Shown: positions 25,684 to 35,365, numbered from the stretch's first letter. The stretch: DNA of 60,839 bases from JACQPU01 sp039961715 (GCA_039961715.1 JABRVW010000034.1:1-60839), one strand, 5' to 3'. Notes: a model not told the origin generated them from the letters alone. Program-made: numbers and translations.

Positions 25684-26982
25684 ATGGAAACTGGATTCCG
25701 GATTTCATCATCGTTCATTGAAGAGCAGAACAAGCGGCTGGAGCCCCGCGCGAACCGGGACTATGACGCGCTGGGAGAGATGCTGGACGCGCGGGGGATT
25801 GCCCTGGACGCTCTGGTAGCCAAGGCTGCGGCATTTGAAGTGGCCCTCCCCACGTGGGCGGTCGGAACGGGGGGTACCCGGTTTGCGCGTTTTCCGGGCG
25901 GTGGAGAGCCGCGAACCGTCGAAGAGAAGCTGGTGGATTGCGCGACCGTGCATCAGCTTATGCGGATTACTCCGCGTGTGTCACCGCACATTCCCTGGGA
26001 CAAGCCGGCAGACCCGCAGGCTCTCAGGGCCGTTGCGGAGTCGCTGGGCCTGGGATTCGATGCGATGAATTCGAACACGTTTCAGGATCAGCCAGGGCAG
26101 AACCTGAGCTACAAATTCGGGTCTCTGTCCCATACGAACAAGGCAGTGCGGCAACAGGCCATTGAGCATAACCTTGAATGCATAGAAATCGGAAGGGAGC
26201 TTGGTTCAAAGGCCCTCACAGTGTGGATCGGGGATGGGTCCAACCTGCCTGGCCAGATCAGTTTCCGCCGGAGCCTCGAGCGTTATCTGGAAAGTCTTCA
26301 CGTCATCGTGAGCCACGTGCCGAATGATTGGAGGCTTTTTCTCGAATACAAGCCTTATGAACCGGCGCTCTATGCGACGGTGCTGAACGACTGGGGGACG
26401 GCCTATTACTGTGCATCCCAGCTTGGGCCGAAGGTTTTCTGTCTGGTCGACCTTGGTCATCATCTGCCGAACACGAACATTGAAATGGTGGTTTCCCGAC
26501 TCCTGCAATGCGGCAAGCTTGGCGGATTTCATTTTAACGACAGCAAGTACGGGGACGATGATCTTGATGCAGGCAGCGTCAAGCCCTTCCAGTTGTTTCT
26601 TGTCTTCCACGAGCTGGTGAGTGCAGCCGAAGATGCGAATGGGAATCAGAATCTTTCCTACATGATCGATCAGAGCCACAACGTTACCGATCCGTTGGAA
26701 TCGCTCATGCTCTCCGCGGAAGAGATCCAAAGGGCTTATGTACAGGCGTTGCTGGTGGACCGGAAGGCGCTTGCGGCGGCGCAGGAAGAGAACGATGCAG
26801 TCATGGCGCTCAGAACGCTCAAAGAGGCCTTTCGTACGGATGTCACTCCGGTTCTCCGGCGTGCGCGACGGAACACCGGGGGTGCCATTGATCCCATTCT
26901 GACGTACCGCGCGAGCGGCTACCGGGAGCACAAGGTGAAGGAGAGACCCGCGCGCGTGGGGACATCCGCGGGGATCGTGTGA
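25684..26982 (+). CDS. rhaI: L-rhamnose isomerase (RhaI type)
   Basis: A protein of 432 residues starting at ATG 25684; the reading frame is open far upstream but only this start leaves the preceding gene intact. It matches the Pseudomonas/rhizobial RhaI type of about 430 residues, not the E. coli RhaA type. Visible motifs: PSWAVGTGGTRFARF-like opening, VWIGDGSNLPGQ, FLEYKPYEPALY (metal Glu), CLVDLGHHLPN (metal Asp), GFHFNDSKYGDDDLDAG (metal His/Asp), and DQSHNVTDPLESLMLSAEEI. It converts L-rhamnose to L-rhamnulose in the cytoplasm. No RhaB-type kinase or RhaD-type aldolase is in the window; a PfkB kinase and a DeoC/FbaB-type aldolase at 46-51 kb may replace them. It could also act on related sugars such as L-lyxose. 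Confidence 0.87.
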   Translation: METGFRISSSFIEEQNKRLEPRANRDYDALGEMLDARGIALDALVAKAAAFEVALPTWAVGTGGTRFARFPGGGEPRTVEEKLVDCATVHQLMRITPRVSPHIPWDKPADPQALRAVAESLGLGFDAMNSNTFQDQPGQNLSYKFGSLSHTNKAVRQQAIEHNLECIEIGRELGSKALTVWIGDGSNLPGQISFRRSLERYLESLHVIVSHVPNDWRLFLEYKPYEPALYATVLNDWGTAYYCASQLGPKVFCLVDLGHHLPNTNIEMVVSRLLQCGKLGGFHFNDSKYGDDDLDAGSVKPFQLFLVFHELVSAAEDANGNQNLSYMIDQSHNVTDPLESLMLSAEEIQRAYVQALLVDRKALAAAQEENDAVMALRTLKEAFRTDVTPVLRRARRNTGGAIDPILTYRASGYREHKVKERPARVGTSAGIV

Positions 26983-26997
26983 TGCCCCGGATTCTGC

Positions 26998-27026
26998 TTG
27001 ACAAACGAACGGATTAGACGTATACT
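26998..27026 (+). promoter_or_regulatory. Near-consensus sigma-70 promoter of the IclR gene
   Basis: TTGACA (26998-27003), a 17-base spacer, and TATACT (27021-27026): the -35 matches consensus exactly and the -10 differs at one position. Transcription should begin near 27033. This puts the ATG at 27029 outside the message and supports ATG 27059 as the start. The E. coli-like layout differs from the TTTG/TAnnTTTG promoters of classical Bacteroidetes. Confidence 0.75.
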
Positions 27027-27058
27027 GGATGAAACACCATTCAATTAGCAAAACTCCC

Positions 27059-27856
27059 ATGCCTGTCGACTACACGGTCCCTGCCATCGACCGGGCGGTG
27101 CGCCTTCTGGAGATCCTTTCCCTGGCGCCCCACGGGCGGTCCCTTGCCCAGTTGGCTGACGAGCTCGCCGTGCCCAAAAGCACGCTCTTCCGTATTCTCC
27201 ATACGCTTGAGGAACACGCTGTCGTGATCGAAGATCCGGATCGCAAGGTGTTCACGCTTGGGATGCGGCTCCTCGAATGGGGTCATGCCGCCCTGTCGCG
27301 CATTGATCTGAAGACCGTCGCCCATCCGTATCTTCAGAAGCTTGCCCATGAAACGCGTGAGAGCTTCTATCTCGCCATCCTCGACCATGACGACGTCATC
27401 CTCATCGACCATGTGGACACGCCGGAAGTGTGGAAAATGGTCACGCGGCTCGGCCATCGTTCCCCGATTCATTGCACGGCCTCCGGACTTGTTCTCATCG
27501 CTGATCGTGACCCACAAGACGTGGAGCGCCTGATCGGCCGCAAGGGATTGAAGAAGTTCACCGAAACCACGATCACGACGACAACGGCCCTCAAACGTCG
27601 GCTTGCCCGCATACGCAAGGATGGATACTCGATCGTCGATGGCGAATACAAGCCCGATCTCTGCGCCATGGCTGTTCCCATCCGCGACCACACGGCCAGA
27701 GTTGTGGCCTCGCTCATGACGGCCATTCCGTCGGAGCGCTACCGGAAGAGCAAGAGAAAGGCGAAGGAACTGATTTCCTTCCTGGTGCGCTTCGCCGGCC
27801 AGATTTCAGCACGGCTGGGGTACAATTCCTCCAAATCGCCTTCAGCACATTCCTGA
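27059..27856 (+). CDS. IclR family transcriptional regulator
   Basis: A protein of 265 residues from ATG 27059; ATG 27029 in the same frame lies upstream of the predicted transcript start. The N-terminal winged helix-turn-helix (AIDRAVRLLEILSLAPHG, LAQLADELAVPKSTLFRILHTLEE) is followed by a GAF-like effector domain (ESFYLAILDHDDVILIDHVDTPEVWKM, HRSPIHCTASG, GYSIVDGEYKPDLCAMAVPI). IclR proteins bind small metabolites, often sugar acids or keto acids such as KDG for KdgR, and usually repress catabolic genes. It is the only regulator seen, sits in the middle of the gene run and has its own strong promoter, so it is the best candidate for controlling the locus. Confidence 0.93.
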   Translation: MPVDYTVPAIDRAVRLLEILSLAPHGRSLAQLADELAVPKSTLFRILHTLEEHAVVIEDPDRKVFTLGMRLLEWGHAALSRIDLKTVAHPYLQKLAHETRESFYLAILDHDDVILIDHVDTPEVWKMVTRLGHRSPIHCTASGLVLIADRDPQDVERLIGRKGLKKFTETTITTTTALKRRLARIRKDGYSIVDGEYKPDLCAMAVPIRDHTARVVASLMTAIPSERYRKSKRKAKELISFLVRFAGQISARLGYNSSKSPSAHS

Positions 27857-27859
27857 GCC

Positions 27860-28669
27860 ATGAAGACTCTCGAACTCGGCATTGTCAGCGACGAGATCTC
27901 CCCCGATTTCGCCGTGGCGGTAAAGTATGCAGTCGAATGGGACATCCGGATTGTCGAGCTTCGCATGCTCCAGTCCGGACGCGTGCCGTCCGTACAAACA
28001 GCGGAAATCAAATCCGTCGGCCGCATGGCCCGGGAGAACGGCATTCGCATTTCCGCGCTTTCGCCGGGGATTTTCAAGCACACGCTTTCGCAAACAAAGG
28101 AAGTCGGGCACGAGATCGCCAACACGCTTCCCCGAACGATCGATCTCGCGGGAGAACTGGGCACGAACCTGATTATCGTGTTCGGATTCCAGCAGGAGAA
28201 CAATGAGGACCCGGGACGGGAATCGTTGTGGCTGGATGCCATGAGGCGCGCCGCGGAGATCGCAGGAAAAGCAGGCATGGATCTCGCAATCGAGAATGAG
28301 CCAGGATTCTGGTGCAGTTCCGGTGCGACAACCGCCGGCCTGCTCAAGAAGGCCGAAATGAAGAACCTTGGGGCCAACTGGGATCCCTGCAACGCTTATG
28401 GGGCCGAACCCAGGCCTTATCCGGATGGGTATCAGGCAGTCAAAGAATTTGTCAGAAATGTCCACGTCAAGGATACCCTCGAGGGATCGTTGATCCGCTG
28501 TGTGCCGGTGGGGGAAGGGGCAATCGACTGGAAAGGTCAGATGGAAGCCCTGATGAGGGATGCAATCGTTTCCCATGTCACGATTGAGACCCACTGTCTG
28601 CCGCTGATCGAGAAATCCAAACAGAACGTGGAAACTCTCCGCAGGTATCTTGCGGAACAATCCTCCTAA
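27860..28669 (+). CDS. Sugar phosphate isomerase/epimerase family (AP-endonuclease 2-like TIM barrel)
   Basis: A protein of 269 residues starting at ATG 27860, three bases after the regulator stop. The xylose-isomerase-like barrel is evident: LELGIVSDEISPDF, WDIRIVELRML, IRISALSPGIFK, MDLAIENEPGFW (metal Glu), NLGANWDPCNAY (metal Asp/His position), RNVHVKDTL, VTIETHCLP (C-terminal metal Glu). Such proteins isomerise or epimerise free or phosphorylated sugars, or act as 3-keto-sugar dehydratases together with Gfo/Idh/MocA enzymes, of which two are in this locus. It is cytoplasmic. The substrate cannot be fixed from sequence. Confidence 0.85.
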   Translation: MKTLELGIVSDEISPDFAVAVKYAVEWDIRIVELRMLQSGRVPSVQTAEIKSVGRMARENGIRISALSPGIFKHTLSQTKEVGHEIANTLPRTIDLAGELGTNLIIVFGFQQENNEDPGRESLWLDAMRRAAEIAGKAGMDLAIENEPGFWCSSGATTAGLLKKAEMKNLGANWDPCNAYGAEPRPYPDGYQAVKEFVRNVHVKDTLEGSLIRCVPVGEGAIDWKGQMEALMRDAIVSHVTIETHCLPLIEKSKQNVETLRRYLAEQSS

Positions 28670-28682
28670 CCCGGAGCGTCTC

Positions 28683-30869
28683 ATGAACCTTGAACGGCGG
28701 TCCTTTCTGAAGACCCTTGGCACGGGAGCACTCGCCACGACCCTTCCGTTCCGTCGATACAACCTTGCTCCACCTGAAATCGAAAAACAGCGCCTGCACC
28801 AGGATTATCAGTCCAACAACGAAGGCGTGGAATATTATCTTCTTGGCAACGGCCTGATTCTTGCAGGGCTCCAGACGTCTCTGCGGGAGGAAGTGGGAAC
28901 CCATTGCGGCCTCCTGGTGATGTCACCGCAGCATTTCGGAAGAAAGATCAGCACGTATCTCTATCACCCGGAGCGCGGCCTCCAGAACTCCCGCTGTATT
29001 GTGAACGAAGGTGGCGCCTCGCATGTCGCTCAGCCCCCCACGTCGCGGGTTTCCTGGACCTACCCCGATGGAATTCCAACAGTGCGCATGGACTGGTCGG
29101 CCGGAGGATGCGAGGTTTCCGAGGAGCTGTTCAATCCTCCAAAGGACGCCGTTCTGGTCAGAACCGTCCGTGTCAAAGGTGGGAGGAACGGAGCGAAAGA
29201 CGTGTCCATCATTCTTCTGCTGTATCCCAACCAGATGTACTTCGATGAGTACGACGTTGATCGCGTGAGGGGTACGTTGATGGCAAGCGGATACAAAACA
29301 CTCAGGTTGTTTGCTTCAAAGCCCCCCGTACCTGGTGACCGGCATCTGACGGTGTCTGTGGGTGATCTTGCCCCCGGCGAGGAGCAATCCGTGATGTTCT
29401 TCCTGACCCTCGATACGACCCGGGAAGCTGTGGAGCGCAAGGGCATCAAACGAATGACTGAAGAGGCCCGTACGTTTTGGAGAACCGTGACGAGTGTCAG
29501 GACCGGAGATGACGGCCTCGATCACTTGTTCAGAACCGCGGTGTCCGGCCTCCGCGCCGTCGTGGCAAAGTCCGGAAAAGTCGACGGCAGTCTGTGGCAG
29601 TACAACTTCGAGTGGGTGCGTGACCAGTCCCTCGTGGCAACCGGGGCCGTCATGGCAGGGCTTGACGATGTTGCGGAGCCCATCCTGAGGAGGATTCTGG
29701 CGCGGTCGGTCGATGAGGAGGGACGCACGGTCGATGCAAGCCGTCACCGGTCCGCCGAGAACATCGAGCTGGATCAAAACGGCACACTGCTCTATGCGCT
29801 CTGGACTCATTGGACCTGGACCGGAAAGACGGATGTCATCAGGGAGCATTGGAAGAAGATCGGTGCGGTGGCGGATTACGTCCTGAGGCCGGAGTTCCGC
29901 GATCCGGAATCAGGGTTGCTCAAGAACAGCCGCGAGTTCTGGGAGCGCGACAAGGGATTCGGAGTCAAGGAAGGTTTCGAAAACGCATACCAATTCTGGA
30001 ATATCATCGGCCTTGAAAAGGCCGCGGCCATGGCCTCATTGCTCAAACAGCCCGCACGTCAGCAGAGATGGCTCGAGGCTTCGCGCGCAATGAAGAATTC
30101 CTACCTCCACCACCCAAGGCTCTCATTGGTGGAGGACGGCCGCTTTATCAAGAGGCGTATGCCGAATGGACAAGTCCAATGGACCTTCGAACCTCCGAAT
30201 CGGGCAACCATGCCCCCGGGCATGCCGATGAATGTTGAAGAGATTTCGTATTGTGACCCTGATACCTCGAGCGCGTTCCCCATCATCCATGGTGTGGTGG
30301 AGCCGACGAGTTCGGTTGCGTTGAAAACGCTTGAGTCCCTTGAAGTCCTCTGGAATCAGCGATGGACCACGGGAGGGTATGCGCGCTACCACGTCACATC
30401 GGAACCGGATTCGCCCGGCCCGTGGCCCTTTGCGAGCCTCTTTCTGGCACGGGCCTACTTTGAAGCAGGGAACGATGAGAAGGTGTGGCGCGTGCTCCGC
30501 TGGCTTCAGAGTGTACAAGGCGGCAAATCGGGATCGTGGTTTGAGCTGTACGGAGACAGGCCCGTGCCTCCTCTGCCACCGGTGGGGATTATTCCCTGGA
30601 CCTGGGCAGAGTTGTCCATGTTCTTCATGCATCATCTCTTCGGCGTACGTCCTCAGCCGGATGCCCTGACGCTCCGCCCGCGGCTCCTTGCGGGACTCTC
30701 AACGATGGAAACGAACACAAGGATCCGGGGAAAGAATGTTCATCTCTCGGTGACAAGGTCCGGAAAAGAGCCCTCTGCCGTTGTCAACGGCAAACGGCAG
30801 GAACTGAAGGAGGGTGTCCTTCGCCTTCCTCTTCCGGCGAAAGACCTACGCGTCGAAATCAACCTGTGA
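28683..30869 (+). CDS. Tat-exported six-hairpin glycosidase-like protein
   Basis: A protein of 728 residues from ATG 28683; the frame is open upstream but this start opens the Tat signal ERRSFLKTLGTGALATTLPF. An N-terminal beta-sandwich (about 50-260) precedes an (alpha/alpha)6 barrel, as in GH15/GH65-type architecture. Acid motifs include LWQYNFEWVRDQSLVATGAVMA near 310 and NIELDQNGTLLYALWTHWTWTG near 365. The C-terminus carries the small beta domain typical of these enzymes (GVRPQPDALTLRPRLLAGL). Export by Tat suggests the enzyme folds in the cytoplasm, perhaps with a cofactor or metal. It probably trims oligosaccharides in the periplasm. Its stop overlaps the OYE gene. Confidence 0.7.
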   Translation: MNLERRSFLKTLGTGALATTLPFRRYNLAPPEIEKQRLHQDYQSNNEGVEYYLLGNGLILAGLQTSLREEVGTHCGLLVMSPQHFGRKISTYLYHPERGLQNSRCIVNEGGASHVAQPPTSRVSWTYPDGIPTVRMDWSAGGCEVSEELFNPPKDAVLVRTVRVKGGRNGAKDVSIILLLYPNQMYFDEYDVDRVRGTLMASGYKTLRLFASKPPVPGDRHLTVSVGDLAPGEEQSVMFFLTLDTTREAVERKGIKRMTEEARTFWRTVTSVRTGDDGLDHLFRTAVSGLRAVVAKSGKVDGSLWQYNFEWVRDQSLVATGAVMAGLDDVAEPILRRILARSVDEEGRTVDASRHRSAENIELDQNGTLLYALWTHWTWTGKTDVIREHWKKIGAVADYVLRPEFRDPESGLLKNSREFWERDKGFGVKEGFENAYQFWNIIGLEKAAAMASLLKQPARQQRWLEASRAMKNSYLHHPRLSLVEDGRFIKRRMPNGQVQWTFEPPNRATMPPGMPMNVEEISYCDPDTSSAFPIIHGVVEPTSSVALKTLESLEVLWNQRWTTGGYARYHVTSEPDSPGPWPFASLFLARAYFEAGNDEKVWRVLRWLQSVQGGKSGSWFELYGDRPVPPLPPVGIIPWTWAELSMFFMHHLFGVRPQPDALTLRPRLLAGLSTMETNTRIRGKNVHLSVTRSGKEPSAVVNGKRQELKEGVLRLPLPAKDLRVEINL

Positions 30870-32326
30870 TGGCGACCGAACGATTCTTTGATTTCAAAAG
30901 CCTCGATGACATCCGATCCGAAGCCGAACGCCTGAGGGTGGAGATTGCATTTGAGGAGAAGCTAGAGGCCGTTTTCAGGCCTGTCAGGATCGGTGATCGG
31001 ACCATAGGCAACTCGATGGGGATTCATCCGATGGAAGGTTGCGACGGAACGCTGGACGGGAAACCGGATGAGTTGACGGTGCGACGGTGGAGGAGGTTTG
31101 GGGAAGGCGGAGCGAAGCTGATCTGGGGGGAGGCGACAGCAGTTGTGCCGGAAGGGCTTGCAAACCCGCGCCAACTCCTGATCAGTGAGAAGAACCTGAA
31201 ATCCCTCGCCGGTTTGGTACACACTGCGCGCTCGGCCCACGCTGAACGATATGGGACGAATGACGACCTCCTGGTGGGGTTGCAGTTGACGCATTCCGGG
31301 CGCTACAGCTACCTGAAGCCTCTCATTGCGTACCACCATCCGCAGGCCGACACGGTTACGTATCTCGACAAGGCAAAGGGTGTGCGAATCCCTGCAGATT
31401 ATCCGGTCATGAGTGACGATGACCTCGAACGTCTCGAGGATGCTTACGTTGCAGCGGCGCGCCGGGCCTTCAAGGCGGGGTTTGACTTCATCGATATCAA
31501 GCAATGTCATACCTATTTGCTGAATGAACTGCTCGGGGCCCGAACGCGTCCCGGAAGATACGGCGGCGATTTTGAAGGACGCACGCGCTTTATCCGAAAC
31601 GTCCTTGGGAAGATCCGGGCGGAGCTGGGCAATGCCCTGTTGATCGCGTCCCGGTTGAACGCGTTTGATGGTGTTCCATTCGCAAAGGATCCAAAGACAG
31701 GAGTCGGAATGCCGATTCCTTTTGAAGTTCCTTATCGCTACAGCTTTGGCGTCGATCAGAATGATCCTCTGAAAGAGGACCTGTCCGAGCCGATCAAACT
31801 CATTCGCCTCATGCGAGACTATGGTGTCTCGATGGTCAACGTCTCGATGGGGAGTCCATACTACAATATGCATTATGGCCGTCCTTTTGAGCGTTCGCCG
31901 GACGACGGATACTACACTCCGGAGCATCCCCTCATCGGCGTGGCGCGTCATTTTCGCATCACGGGAGCCATCCAGAAAGCCTTCCCCGATCTTGTCGTGG
32001 TGGGAACTGGCTACAGCTGGCTGCGGCAATTCCTTTTGAATGCGGGGGAATGGAATCTGAGAAACGGGCGGGTGACCATCGTCGCGACCGGCCGCGGGGC
32101 GATCGCCTATCCCGACTATGCCGCCGATGCAAGGAAGTACGGGGAACTGCAACATTCCCAGGTCTGTCTGGCCATCAGCTACTGCACGAATCTGATGCGT
32201 GCCAAGAACAATGAGCTTGGCCAGTATCCTGCAGGCTGTGTGCCGAGAGACGAAGTCTATACTGCCGTTTACAAAGAATTGCTTGCGAGCCGCGCGAAGA
32301 CGCGGTCTGCCAAAGCAAGATCCTGA
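30869..32326 (+). CDS. Old-yellow-enzyme family NADH:flavin oxidoreductase
   Basis: A protein of 485 residues; ATG 30869 shares its A with the previous TGA (GTG 30866 is the alternative). The FMN barrel is recognisable: FRPVRIGDRTIGNSMGIHPMEGCDG, LLVGLQLTHSGRYS (the QLTHSGR motif binding flavin and substrate), FDFIDIKQCHTYLLNELL, RTRPGRYGGDFEGRTRF, and the C-terminal VVVGTGYSW with IVATGRGAIAYPDYA. The end has LAISYCTNLMRAK followed by QYPAGCVPRD, cysteines resembling the start of a cluster-binding tail, but the long FAD/NAD domain of 2,4-dienoyl-CoA reductase is absent. It would reduce an activated double bond, possibly in an unsaturated product of lyase action; this is inference. Confidence 0.85.
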   Translation: MATERFFDFKSLDDIRSEAERLRVEIAFEEKLEAVFRPVRIGDRTIGNSMGIHPMEGCDGTLDGKPDELTVRRWRRFGEGGAKLIWGEATAVVPEGLANPRQLLISEKNLKSLAGLVHTARSAHAERYGTNDDLLVGLQLTHSGRYSYLKPLIAYHHPQADTVTYLDKAKGVRIPADYPVMSDDDLERLEDAYVAAARRAFKAGFDFIDIKQCHTYLLNELLGARTRPGRYGGDFEGRTRFIRNVLGKIRAELGNALLIASRLNAFDGVPFAKDPKTGVGMPIPFEVPYRYSFGVDQNDPLKEDLSEPIKLIRLMRDYGVSMVNVSMGSPYYNMHYGRPFERSPDDGYYTPEHPLIGVARHFRITGAIQKAFPDLVVVGTGYSWLRQFLLNAGEWNLRNGRVTIVATGRGAIAYPDYAADARKYGELQHSQVCLAISYCTNLMRAKNNELGQYPAGCVPRDEVYTAVYKELLASRAKTRSAKARS

Positions 32327-32348
32327 AGAACTGCATCCCACGGAATGG

Positions 32349-33356
32349 ATGAAGACGAAGATTCGCATCGCCCAAATCGGCATTACCAGCCACGGTCAAA
32401 CGATCCTTAACGCCATTCTGAAGGCCCCTTCGCTGGAGCTGGTTGCATTGCATGACCTGAAGGCTCAGGAATCCCGGGCAATGGCGAAGAAGCTTGGAGT
32501 GAGGCACATCGAATCCTATGAGGCCATCGTTGCGGACTCCGAAGTCGATGCAGTGGCGCTTGTGACGCCAAACCACGTTCATGCGGCGCAAATGGCGCTT
32601 GCGATCGACGCAGGCAAGCACATTTTCGTGGAGAAGCCCATCAGCAGAACGGTTGCCGAGGCCAAATCAGCCATCGCGCACGCGAAGCAGAAGGGCGTTG
32701 TTCTGATGGTTGGGCACAACACCCGGCGACGCGGTATCTTCCGGAAGTCGCGCAAGGTTCTGGAATCGGGAAAACTCGGTGCGATCGTGGGCGTAGAAAT
32801 GAACATGTCCCGCCCTGCGGGCCTGTTTGGCAACCTTCCCGAATGGAAGGCCGACCCCCGTACAGCCTCGCTCGTTCCAATGACTCAGCTCGGCATTCAT
32901 TTTGTTGACGTCGTGCACTATCTCCTGGGCCCAATCCGTCAGGTGGCCTGTGTGGCCAATCACACAGCCATGCCCGGAGGAGCTCTTGACGCCGCATCCG
33001 CGGTCTTTCGCCTCGAATCCGGCATCCCAGCCGTTCTTTCCTCGTACTACATTACGCCGGATGTCTACTCGTTCCGGATCTACGGAACCAGAGGCATTCT
33101 CTCCTGCACAGTCAACGGCGTAAGCCTTCAGGTCCTGAAGAACGGTACGTTGGCGACGGATCTGGAAGAGGATTTCAGCGCCGAGGGCTTCGCCAGTTAC
33201 GAGGAGGAGATGGAGGAGTTTGGCCGGTGTGTGTTGGAAGGAAAGGAACCTGAGACAGGGGGAGAAGGGGGACTGGCGGCGCTGGCTGTGATCGAGGCCA
33301 TGACGGAATCGCTGAAAACCGGACGGATCATTGATCTAAAGGAGATGTTTTCATGA
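32349..33356 (+). CDS. Gfo/Idh/MocA family oxidoreductase
   Basis: A protein of 335 residues from ATG 32349, 22 bases after the OYE stop; upstream open frame overlaps OYE and is discarded. The Rossmann start KTKIRIAQIGITSHGQTIL has a relaxed glycine loop. The family motif EKP is present (HIFVEKPISRTVAEA), and the C-terminal dehydrogenase domain includes LGIHFVDVVHYLLG with the conserved His. These enzymes oxidise or reduce sugars, inositols or keto-sugars with NAD(P). It overlaps the following heparinase gene by four bases, an unusual pairing of cytoplasmic and exported enzymes that points to one pathway. Confidence 0.9.
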   Translation: MKTKIRIAQIGITSHGQTILNAILKAPSLELVALHDLKAQESRAMAKKLGVRHIESYEAIVADSEVDAVALVTPNHVHAAQMALAIDAGKHIFVEKPISRTVAEAKSAIAHAKQKGVVLMVGHNTRRRGIFRKSRKVLESGKLGAIVGVEMNMSRPAGLFGNLPEWKADPRTASLVPMTQLGIHFVDVVHYLLGPIRQVACVANHTAMPGGALDAASAVFRLESGIPAVLSSYYITPDVYSFRIYGTRGILSCTVNGVSLQVLKNGTLATDLEEDFSAEGFASYEEEMEEFGRCVLEGKEPETGGEGGLAALAVIEAMTESLKTGRIIDLKEMFS

Positions 33357-35365
33357 ACAACTCCTCCCGCAGGGAGTTTCTGAGCCGCACGGGTCTTGTT
33401 GTGGCCGGGCTGTCGCTCGGTGCGTTCGACGCCCTGGCCGTGCAGGGTCCGGAGCGATCGGCAACCGGTCTCTTGTTTGATGAGTCGGACAAGGACCGCA
33501 TGCGAGCGACCGTACGTCATCCACGCTTTGCGCCGTTTTGGAAGACTGTTGTTGAGGCAGACCTGAGAGCAGACGCAAAGTTTCTCCGGTCCGAGTTGAA
33601 AACCAACAGCCATGTGTACGACATGCTGAGGGCGAGGAAGATCCTCGAGCGAACCTCGTTTGCCTATGCTCTCACCGGAGACGGCAATCAGTATGCGGTT
33701 GCGCAACTGGCGATGGAAAAGATCCTCGAGTACCCAAAATGGGATTATTTTTTCGAAGGCGGTGAGCTGGTAATCGGTCTCCAGAGGGCACCTGAAGCGA
33801 CAATAGCGATGGCTCTTGCACTGGACTGGATGGGTGACATGCTGTCGCCGGCATTGAGACAGGAAGCGGAGAAGCAAATTGCGGAAAAAGGCGCGCCCCC
33901 GTGTTATCGAACGCTCTGGGGAATGCTGCATCCCGACCGAGTGAGAGGCTGGACGATCGATCCGAACAGCGACTACCGGTTCCGCCACACGCTCAATCTC
34001 AGCCGCTGGCCGATCATTCTGAATTCAACAAACCTCAAGGTTATTCCCATTGCCGGTCTCGGGGTCGCCGGATCCCTGCTGGCCGGAAAGCATCCCGAGG
34101 CGCAGAAATGGACGGATCTGGCCATTCAGAGCGCCCGGGCATTTGCGCCCATGTTCGGTGCGGATGGAAGTTACGAAGAAGGTGTGAGTTATTGGGGATA
34201 CACCGTACTTCACCTGGCTCTTCTTGTCGAAGTCCTTGGACGCCGGCAGGGAATCGATCTGAATTCCTTGATCAACTTCACGGGTACGGTTCGCTACGGC
34301 CTGAACATGTCCATGCCAACGAATGGCAAACAAGGGGACTGTGTGAATTTTGGCGACGCCAGCGTCGTCGGCGATACGTCGGTGGCCGCCTGGGTCGCGC
34401 GACGGTTCCATGACCCGATCGCCCAATTCGTTGCACTGGAGATCGGCGAAGTCAGCAGTCACTATGCGGTTGTGTGGTACGATCCCAAGGTTCAGCCGCA
34501 GAAGCCCGGACCGGAGCTCCACGATGTCCGGTTTTCCAACGATCTCGTGATTTCGCGGACAGGATATGATGTGGCAAGCACCGTGGTGGCGATGAGGAGC
34601 GGCATGCCCGGAAACCATGAGCATGCAGACCGGAACAGTGTCATCCTGAAAGCGCGTGGGGAGCGCCTCCTGCACGATCCCTTCAAGGCCTCCTATTCCT
34701 ACACCGAGCCGCACTGGCTGCTCAGGCAGACAGAAGCCCATACAGCGGTCCTCATCAACGGCAAGGGGCATCAGTACCATGACGGCAAAGAGGGGACGAA
34801 TGCCTCGTGGGCGGAAGCACGTGTGACTCACTACCGGGCAAACGAAACCTCCACCATCGCCACAAGCGATGCCACGGAAGCCTACAGGCTTGTTCATCCG
34901 ACGGCCCGGGAAGTTCTGCGAACGATGATCTTCGTCAAACCCGACGTCCTCATCCTCTTTGATAGCGTGCGATTGGATTCGCCAGGATTGGTTCAGGCGC
35001 GATTTCAGATTTATAACGAAGATGGGAAGGGGAGCGGACGTGCTCTCGGGAATCTGTTCACTATAGAGCGTCCAGGAGTCTCATTGCACGCCTCTGTTGC
35101 CGGCTCATCGAATCCACGGGTTCTTGTGGGAACGCTGGACCTCCCCGAAGAGCTTGGTGTTTTCCCTTACATCGAAGTGAATCATGGTCCGTCGTCTGTG
35201 CATGGGCTTCTTACCGCATGCCAGGTGTCGGCAAGCGATTCTCCCCGGCCTGACCTCGATATCGCGCAGGAGAACGGAATGTGGCGTGTGTCCGGAGCGC
35301 AGGATGGAAGGAGATTTGCCGTGAAGATCGGGATGGATTCAAGCGTGCAAGTGGAGTTTTCCTGA
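33353..35365 (+). CDS. Tat-exported heparinase II/III-like lyase
   Basis: A protein of 670 residues starting at ATG 33353 (ATGA overlap). It has a Tat signal SRREFLSRTGLVVAGLSLGAF. The N-terminal alpha/alpha toroid spans about 50-370 (KILERTSFAYALTGDGNQYAVA; GADGSYEEGVSYWGYTVLHLALL). The heparinase II/III beta-sandwich follows, with GMPGNHEHADRNSVIL placing His422, His424 and Asp426 in the conserved loop, and RGERLLHDPF. Family members cleave glycosaminoglycans, alginate or related uronates by beta-elimination. It is one of three heparinase-like proteins in this window, each with a different export signal: lipoprotein, Tat and Sec. Confidence 0.87.
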   Translation: MNNSSRREFLSRTGLVVAGLSLGAFDALAVQGPERSATGLLFDESDKDRMRATVRHPRFAPFWKTVVEADLRADAKFLRSELKTNSHVYDMLRARKILERTSFAYALTGDGNQYAVAQLAMEKILEYPKWDYFFEGGELVIGLQRAPEATIAMALALDWMGDMLSPALRQEAEKQIAEKGAPPCYRTLWGMLHPDRVRGWTIDPNSDYRFRHTLNLSRWPIILNSTNLKVIPIAGLGVAGSLLAGKHPEAQKWTDLAIQSARAFAPMFGADGSYEEGVSYWGYTVLHLALLVEVLGRRQGIDLNSLINFTGTVRYGLNMSMPTNGKQGDCVNFGDASVVGDTSVAAWVARRFHDPIAQFVALEIGEVSSHYAVVWYDPKVQPQKPGPELHDVRFSNDLVISRTGYDVASTVVAMRSGMPGNHEHADRNSVILKARGERLLHDPFKASYSYTEPHWLLRQTEAHTAVLINGKGHQYHDGKEGTNASWAEARVTHYRANETSTIATSDATEAYRLVHPTAREVLRTMIFVKPDVLILFDSVRLDSPGLVQARFQIYNEDGKGSGRALGNLFTIERPGVSLHASVAGSSNPRVLVGTLDLPEELGVFPYIEVNHGPSSVHGLLTACQVSASDSPRPDLDIAQENGMWRVSGAQDGRRFAVKIGMDSSVQVEFS

